Source of the DNA: UBA6544 sp049601975 | GTDB taxonomy: Bacteria > Pseudomonadota > Alphaproteobacteria > UBA8366 | Assembly (NCBI GenBank): GCA_049601975.1 | Contig: JBMYRC010000136.1 | Span: 1-10,456, forward strand | DNA: 10,456 nucleotides | Direction: 5' to 3' | Shown: positions 6,650-10,456 of the stretch, in pieces | How positions within the stretch are numbered: the first letter of the stretch is position 1 | How the letters are laid out: every line of letters begins with the position of its first letter | Translations under genes and position numbers: made by a program | Notes under the pieces: model-generated | Told to the model about the DNA's origin: nothing | The model's input: only the letters and a program-made list of their open reading frames with translations | Databases searched by the model: none

Positions 6650-8551
6650 CTACTGATCCTCATGGAAGTGGCCATAAATTTTCCGTGCGACGGTGCCGCT
6701 GATACCGTCGACCGCTTCCAAATCGGCCAGTCCGGCACGGGCGACGCTTCGCGCGGAGCCGAAGTGCATAAGTAACGCCTTCTTTCGCTTGGCCCCAATT
6801 CCGGAGATCTCATCGAGCGGAGAAGCCGTGATCGCCTTCGAGCGCCGTGCGCGATGGCTGCCGATAGCGAATCGATGCGCTTCATCGCGAAGACGCTGTA
6901 AGAAATAGAGTACTGGGTCGCGGGGCTCCAACATGATCGGTTTCCGGCCTGTACGGTACAGGTGTTCGCGGCCCGCGTTGCGGTCCGGTCCTTTCGCGAT
7001 GCCGAGTAGATGGACATCATCGATCCCGAGGTCGGCGAAAACTTCTTCGGCAATGGACATTTGGCCTCGGCCACCGTCGATGATGACCAGATCCGGCCAG
7101 GTGCCGCCTTCGCGGTCGGGGTCTTCCTTTAAAGCGCGCGTAAAGCGACGGGTCAGGACTTCCCGCATCATCGCGTAGTCGTCTCCGGCGGCCTCTTCCG
7201 ATCGGATATTGAATTTGCGGTAGCTATTCTTCTCAAATCCATTGGCGCCCGAAACGATCATACCGCCCACGGGGTTAGAGCCTTGAATATGGGAGTTATC
7301 GTATACTTCGATACGATCGGGTGGCGCATCGAGATCGATTCGAGTTGCCAGGTCTTCCATTAAGCGGCGATGGGAGGCGCTCTCCGCCATGCGCCGTGAC
7401 AAGGCGTCTCGAGCGTTCGTGGTCGCGTGATCGACGGCGCGACGCTTGCTACCCCGCTTGGGGACAAGAAGTTGGACCTTTCGCTCCGCACGGATCGCCA
7501 AGGCGTCGGCCGTTAACGCGCGCTCGGCGGGCACATGGCTGAGCAGAATCAGTTTCGGTGGTGGATGTTTCTCGTAGAACTGCGCCAAGAATGCTGAAAT
7601 CAGTTCCGGCGGCTCGAATCCCCTACCGTTTGCCGGAAAATACGCACGGTTCCCGAAATTTCGACCGGCCCGGAAGAAAAACACCTGGATACAGGATTGC
7701 CCGCCTTCTTGGTGTAGCGCGACGACGTCGGCCTCTTCCAGATCGGCCAAGTTGATATCTTGATGGGCTTGTACTTGGGTGAGTGCGCGAATTCGATCGC
7801 GGATGGCGGCGGCTTGTTCGAAAGCGAGTTCTTCGCTCGCCGCCTGCATTTGGCCAGCGAGCACCGATTGTACTTTCGAGCTGCGTCCGGAGAGAAATTC
7901 GCGAGCTTGAGCCACGAGGTCGCCATAGTCTTCCGTCGAGATCCGGTCCACGCAGGGTGCGCTGCATCTCTTGATTTGATATTGCAGACAGGGGCGACTG
8001 CGGGCCTGGAAAATCGTATCGGCACAATTTCTTAATAAGAAGGCCCGTTGGAGCGCGGTAATGGTCCGATTGACGGCGCCCACCGTAGCGAAGGGCCCGA
8101 AATAATGACCCTTACGTTTACGCGATCCCCGGTGTTTGACGATCTGCGGGAAGTCTTGGTCGCCGGTAATCAAGATATAGGGAAAGGATTTGTCGTCACG
8201 CAGCAGCACATTATAGCGCGGTCGGAGCTGATTGATCAGATTGGCCTCAAGGAGGAGGGCCTCGACCTCGGTATGGGTAGTGACGAATTCCATTGAGACC
8301 GTCTCTGCGATCATGCGCTGGAGACGGTAGGGAAGCTTAGCCGGGTGGGTGTAATTCACCACCCGCTTCTTGAGGTTGCGCGCCTTGCCGACATACAGCG
8401 CGTCTCCTCGTTGATTGAGCATCCGGTAGACCCCAGGACCACCGGGCAGTGTCGCCAGGTAGCCCCGAATGATATCGGCCCCGGCGGCCAAGCCGCTCTT
8501 TGGTGCCACGCTCGGGTCCGCTGGCCGCCGTTCTCTTAGTTCATCAGACAT
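6650..8551 (-). CDS. uvrC: UvrABC system protein C (excinuclease subunit)
   Basis: 633 residues. UvrC makes the two incisions either side of a DNA lesion bound by UvrB. Domains in order: GIY-YIG nuclease (GVY at 40-42, YVG at 53-55, R58, E102; 3' incision); a four-cysteine segment C176, C188, C196, C200, with the spacing of the E. coli cysteines reported to hold an Fe-S cluster; a UVR motif for UvrB contact (about 224-260); the RNase H-like 5' nuclease with D418 (VYDNSH), D492 (IIDGG) and H559 (DEAHRF); and a helix-hairpin-helix pair at the C-terminus (about 579-631). All key residues are present. The start MSDELRER lacks a clear Shine-Dalgarno sequence, and a TATAAT lies only 5 nt upstream, so either the mRNA is leaderless or translation starts a little further in (a GTG at codon 15 is possible). 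Confidence 0.97.
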   Translation of the reverse strand: MSDELRERRPADPSVAPKSGLAAGADIIRGYLATLPGGPGVYRMLNQRGDALYVGKARNLKKRVVNYTHPAKLPYRLQRMIAETVSMEFVTTHTEVEALLLEANLINQLRPRYNVLLRDDKSFPYILITGDQDFPQIVKHRGSRKRKGHYFGPFATVGAVNRTITALQRAFLLRNCADTIFQARSRPCLQYQIKRCSAPCVDRISTEDYGDLVAQAREFLSGRSSKVQSVLAGQMQAASEELAFEQAAAIRDRIRALTQVQAHQDINLADLEEADVVALHQEGGQSCIQVFFFRAGRNFGNRAYFPANGRGFEPPELISAFLAQFYEKHPPPKLILLSHVPAERALTADALAIRAERKVQLLVPKRGSKRRAVDHATTNARDALSRRMAESASHRRLMEDLATRIDLDAPPDRIEVYDNSHIQGSNPVGGMIVSGANGFEKNSYRKFNIRSEEAAGDDYAMMREVLTRRFTRALKEDPDREGGTWPDLVIIDGGRGQMSIAEEVFADLGIDDVHLLGIAKGPDRNAGREHLYRTGRKPIMLEPRDPVLYFLQRLRDEAHRFAIGSHRARRSKAITASPLDEISGIGAKRKKALLMHFGSARSVARAGLADLEAVDGISGTVARKIYGHFHEDQ

Positions 8552-8556
8552 AAGCT

Positions 8557-8562
8557 ATTATA
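8557..8562 (-). promoter_or_regulatory. Candidate -10 element of the uvrC promoter
   Basis: On the minus strand, a perfect TATAAT ends 5 nt before the uvrC ATG. No recognisable TTGACA-like -35 sits 16-18 nt upstream, and there is no TG extension. If used, transcription would begin at about the start codon, giving a leaderless mRNA. This is an inference from the motif alone. Confidence 0.3.
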
Positions 8563-8641
8563 CCTGATTGTTTCGGTTTGGGACTGCTCAGTTGCAATTC
8601 GGTGTCGAGAAATTAACGCGGCAATTCAGGGTTCTTGTATC

Positions 8642-8662
8642 TATCCACGATTCTTGTGGATA
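8642..8662. repeat. Inverted repeat TATCCAC-N7-GTGGATA
   Basis: Perfect 7-bp arms are separated by 7 bp. The right arm is part of the perfect DnaA box; the left arm is the core of a box with two mismatches. Just before each arm region, TTCTTGT is repeated (8632-8638 and 8651-8657). Confidence 0.6.
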
Positions 8663-8663
8663 A
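8655..8663 (-). promoter_or_regulatory. DnaA box (perfect 9-mer)
   Basis: The minus strand reads TTATCCACA, identical to the strong DnaA consensus. It forms an inverted pair with an imperfect copy: TATCCAC (8642-8648), 7 nt, GTGGATA (8656-8662). A weaker match, TTGTGCACA, occurs on the minus strand at 8855-8863. DnaA binds such sites at origins and at some promoters. Confidence 0.5.
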
Positions 8664-8747
8664 GTTTGTTGATAGGTTGGCGATTCGGTCCCAAGAGCCC
8701 GGATACGCAAGGGCTTATACTTTTTGCTCAAAAAATAGGCATTATTT

Positions 8748-8759
8748 TCAATGCATTGA
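8748..8759. repeat. 12-bp perfect palindrome TCAATGCATTGA
   Basis: The sequence is identical to its reverse complement. A further CATTGAA (8763-8769) pairs with TTCAATG (8747-8753). It could be a dimeric regulator site or simply part of the AT-rich block. Confidence 0.4.
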
Positions 8760-8787
8760 TTTCATTGAATTATTGTTGAAATTCACT

Positions 8788-8803
8788 TTAACTCTTTGTT
8801 AAC
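8788..8803. promoter_or_regulatory. CtrA-type binding box TTAA-N7-TTAAC
   Basis: The plus strand reads TTAACTCTTTGTTAAC, a full match to the TTAA-N7-TTAAC motif bound by the alphaproteobacterial cell-cycle regulator CtrA at promoters and, in Caulobacter, at the origin. Isolated TTAAC half-sites such as 8613-8617 occur nearby. No co-located promoter is evident. Confidence 0.5.
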
Positions 8804-8828
8804 TTTCTTTGTTTGGCCGGAGGGGGTA

Positions 8829-8876
8829 GACGACTCGGGTGACGACTCGGTTACTGTGCACAACTCGCACGAGTCG
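8829..8876. repeat. GACGACTCGG direct repeats with inverted CGAGTCG copy
   Basis: GACGACTCGG occurs at 8829-8838 and 8841-8850 (12-bp period), ACTCG again at 8863-8867, and the inverse CGAGTCG at 8870-8876. Together they form a small cluster of CGACTCG units flanking the TGTGCACA palindrome (8855-8862). An operator or iteron-like role is possible but unproven. Confidence 0.45.
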
Positions 8877-8982
8877 CAGCTTTAAGAATGCTTGTTTTTG
8901 AACAAGTTGGCGCAAAATGTGCGACCCATTTCTCATGCTTCGTCGGTCGGTCCAGGGGAATGTCGTCAAGAGCTAATATATC

Positions 8983-9399
8983 TTATTCTCCACCTTCTCG
9001 TGCGACAGCATAGCGCAGGACCATATCGCGCAGCGTCACAATACCGAGCAACGCCCGAGCGTCGTCCAACACCACTGCACGCGAGATTTTAAACCGGTTT
9101 ATGATATTGATAGCGTGGCGGATATCGGTTCCAGGATGCAAAGTCAGGACGGGCTTCCGCATGATTTCGTAAACGTTCACCCGATCGAATGACAGGTTCT
9201 TCGCCACCACCAAATCGGCGATATCGGTAATGGCGATAACACCGTATTCGTCGTCTTCGTCATGGCGGTCGACGATCAACGAGCTGAAGCCGTATTCCTT
9301 CATTTCATTCATGGCTTCGCGCACGGGGGCCATTCGGTTAATGGTCCGGACATTGGGCGTCATTACTTCTCGGACTTTAATTTTCGGTTCGTTCTTCAT
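8983..9399 (-). CDS. Two-CBS-domain protein
   Basis: 138 residues with two cystathionine-beta-synthase domains and little else: CBS1 at about 8-67 (VREVMTPNVRTI ... AITDIADLV) and CBS2 at about 76-130 (YEIMRKPVLTL ... GIVTLRDMVL). Such pairs form Bateman modules that bind adenosine nucleotides and act as energy or ligand sensors for a partner protein. No membrane segment or enzymatic domain is present. The ATG overlaps the stop of the P-II-like frame as ATGA (9396-9399), so it was coupled to that gene; the partners upstream are damaged here while this frame is intact. A role as regulator of the DUF1538 membrane protein is inferred from context only. Confidence 0.9.
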   Translation of the reverse strand: MKNEPKIKVREVMTPNVRTINRMAPVREAMNEMKEYGFSSLIVDRHDEDDEYGVIAITDIADLVVAKNLSFDRVNVYEIMRKPVLTLHPGTDIRHAINIINRFKISRAVVLDDARALLGIVTLRDMVLRYAVAREGGE

Positions 9400-9779
9400 A
9401 GCTGTTCCTCGATCTCTTCCTTCAAGACTTCGAGTTGCGATTGCAGCCCAACTGCATCCTCGATCGCGATTTGAAAGGCGATTCCGCTTCCCGGTTTCTC
9501 GTCGAATTCACCGGCTGTTGCAATGGTTTCGAATATCTCGCGGCTCAGTTGCTCGACAACCAGGAACATGAGGAGGTCCCGGTGGCCGGCGATTCCCAGT
9601 CTGAGAAATGTTTTCTGGAGCTTCAAACCTTAACCGCGCTCGCCGGTCACGACCGTGACTCCGGTTGCGCCTACTTCGCGTGCCGCCGCTAAGATGTTCT
9701 CTGTGTATTGGTCATCAACCAAAGCCCTGATCGATTTAAGTCTCCTTTTTCCCGCTTTAGCGACCGTTGTCGCGGCCAT
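9396..9779 (-). pseudogene. P-II-like regulatory protein gene interrupted by an in-frame TAA
   Basis: The reading frame from ATG 9779 encodes SIRALVDDQYTENILAAA, then GATGVTVVTGERG, meets TAA at 9630-9632, and continues in the same frame for 77 residues (GLKLQKTFLRLGIAGHRDLL and on, with FDEKPGSGIAFQI, then GLQSQLEVL near the end). Together these parts match the P-II-like family found next to DUF1538 genes, where the interrupted spot usually reads R-G-E-G-L; GAA to TAA is a one-base change. P-II-like proteins are small trimeric sensors. The segment after the stop could only start at TTG 9626, giving about 76 residues without the first beta strand. A good AAGGAGA site (9741-9747) is not followed by any start codon at normal distance. 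Decay is likely; a sequence error or readthrough is possible. Confidence 0.75.
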
Positions 9780-10456
9780 GTTGAAATTTGCGCGTAAGAC
9801 AGCACCGAGATATTCGGTAACAGGCTGGCGAACGTGATCAGTCCAAAACTGTCAATTACCATGTTTTGGCTCGGTATGGTCGACGCCAAACCTTGGCCAA
9901 GTGCCGTTACCAGAGGAACCGTTACGATCGAGGTTGTGACCCCGCCAGAATCATATGCGACACCGACAATCTCCGGTGGTGCAGCGAAAGTCAGCAAAAC
10001 GACCATCAGGTATCCACCAATGATCAGGTAATGAATTGGCCAAACCTTCAAGATATGGAACACGCCGAGCAGGATCGCGACGCCGACGGAGAAAGCGATG
10101 GTCATGCGGAGGCCGAAGGCGTAATCCGCTTTTGATTCAGCGACAGGCGCCAGGAATCCATCTTCCGCCGTCGTCCCGAATCCTAAAAGGAAGGCAAAGG
10201 CGAGCAGCCAGAACAAACTCCCCTTCCTGATCAAGGCGCCCACCATATTCTCGCCTATGGGAAACAGCCCTATCTGCAGACCTTAAATAAAAAAATGTTA
10301 GACCCAGCAGCACCGGCACCAAGCTAACCAAAATCCGCTCGAGATTAGGGATCGGCTACTGCAAGACGACAAGTTGAAAGAACCCAATGACCAGAATGAT
10401 TGGCGCCAGGTGCCGGAGCGACTTCAGGATTAGGAATAGAGAGGCCTTAGCGCCTT
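9689..10456 (-). pseudogene. DUF1538 multi-pass membrane protein gene, disrupted and running off the right edge
   Basis: The conceptual product matches DUF1538 (PF07556), hydrophobic proteins of unknown transport-like role. The first part, from the edge, reads ILKSLRHLAPIILVIGFF then QLVVLQ, hits TAG at 10356-10358, and continues PIPNLERILVSLVPVLLGLTFFYL. Near 10283-10290 the frame must shift by one to reach GLQIGLFPIGENMVGALI. The longest intact part (ATG 10246 onward, 185 residues) contains LGFGTT, WPIHYLIIGGY, APPEIVGVAYDSGGVTTS and VPLVTALGQGLAS, with about five membrane helices. Its tail after SYAQIST runs 90 bp into the P-II-like frame, unlike a normal DUF1538 end; one extra C near 9775 would explain this, since removing it gives a stop at 9757-9759. 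The gene's 5' end is outside the window. Confidence 0.75.

Larger units (their letters stand above)
8716..8819. other. AT-rich segment (candidate DNA unwinding element)
   Basis: About 100 bp contain only about 25 G or C bases by hand count, against a clearly GC-richer surrounding sequence. It has runs such as TTTTTGCTC-AAAAAA and many ATTG/TTGA steps. It lies between the DnaA box and the CtrA-type box, with the latter inside its left-to-right end. An unwinding role is inference. Confidence 0.45.
8552..8982. other. Gene-free 431-bp region with replication/cell-cycle-like motifs
   Basis: No convincing coding sequence exists on either strand here. The region separates the stop of the CBS gene from the start of uvrC, both on the minus strand. 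It contains a DnaA box, an AT-rich block, a CtrA-type box, a palindrome and short direct and inverted repeats (each listed separately). It has no LexA-type GTTC-N7-GTTC or GAAC-N7-GAAC motif that would mark SOS control of uvrC. A weak hairpin (CTTGTT-TTTG-AACAAG, 8891-8906) lies downstream of the CBS gene but lacks a good T-run. Confidence 0.7.

Noticed and set aside
6586..7074. 162-codon minus-strand frame overlapping uvrC
   Set aside because: It is an out-of-frame shadow of the uvrC C-terminal half, which has all its catalytic residues.
8891..8906. Hairpin CTTGTT-TTTG-AACAAG as a terminator for the CBS transcript
   Set aside because: The stem has only 6 AT-rich pairs and is followed on the minus strand by CATTCTT rather than a T-run; termination here is possible but not supported.
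8552..8982. LexA/SOS operator ahead of uvrC
   Set aside because: No GTTC-N7-GTTC or GAAC-N7-GAAC arrangement was found in the upstream region.
8892..9092. 66-codon plus-strand frame at the end of the gene-free region
   Set aside because: More than half is antisense to the CBS gene, with no family resemblance and no ribosome-binding site.
1..10456. A novel defence or mobile system
   Set aside because: All recognised genes are housekeeping, cofactor, lipid, repair or regulatory families; I see no integrase, transposase, toxin-antitoxin pair, terminal repeats or CRISPR repeats.

Overview
The window reads as a stretch of an alphaproteobacterial chromosome. Protein motifs, the uvrC-pgsA-moaD-moaE gene order, a DUF4169 protein and a perfect CtrA-type box all point to that class; a Rhodospirillales-like lineage is my guess, but the order is not fixed by anything I can see. 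Every supported gene lies on the minus strand, so transcription runs from high to low coordinates. I see no tRNA, rRNA, insertion sequence or CRISPR array.

Right end (about 8983-10456): remains of a DUF1538 membrane protein gene, then a P-II-like gene, then an intact small two-CBS-domain protein. The DUF1538 gene carries an in-frame TAG and a frameshift, and the P-II-like gene carries an in-frame TAA. The neighbouring 8.5 kb on the left side shows no such lesions, so this looks like real decay of a DUF1538/P-II/CBS module (or, less likely, local sequence error).

Middle (8552-8982): 431 bp without a gene. It holds a perfect DnaA box, a 100-bp segment of about 25% GC, a perfect TTAA-N7-TTAAC CtrA-type box, a 12-bp palindrome and GACGACTCGG direct repeats. 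This combination is unusual for a gap between two co-oriented genes and resembles an origin or a cell-cycle control region.

Left part (1-8551): a tightly packed array of nine genes, with gaps of 72, 12, 4, -4, 3, 2, 22 and 5 nt. In order of transcription: uvrC (nucleotide excision repair), pgsA (phosphatidylglycerol synthesis), mobB, moeA, moaD and moaE (late steps of molybdenum cofactor synthesis), a small DUF4169 protein, an iron-ADH-family dehydrogenase, and a large TPR/GT41 (SPINDLY/OGT-like) glycosyltransferase running off the left edge. The Mo-cofactor genes form one functional block: MoaD/MoaE make molybdopterin, MoeA inserts molybdate, and MobB is the GTPase partner of nucleotide attachment. 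The GT41 protein is unusual because the open frame continues past its glycosyltransferase domain into a second TPR block.
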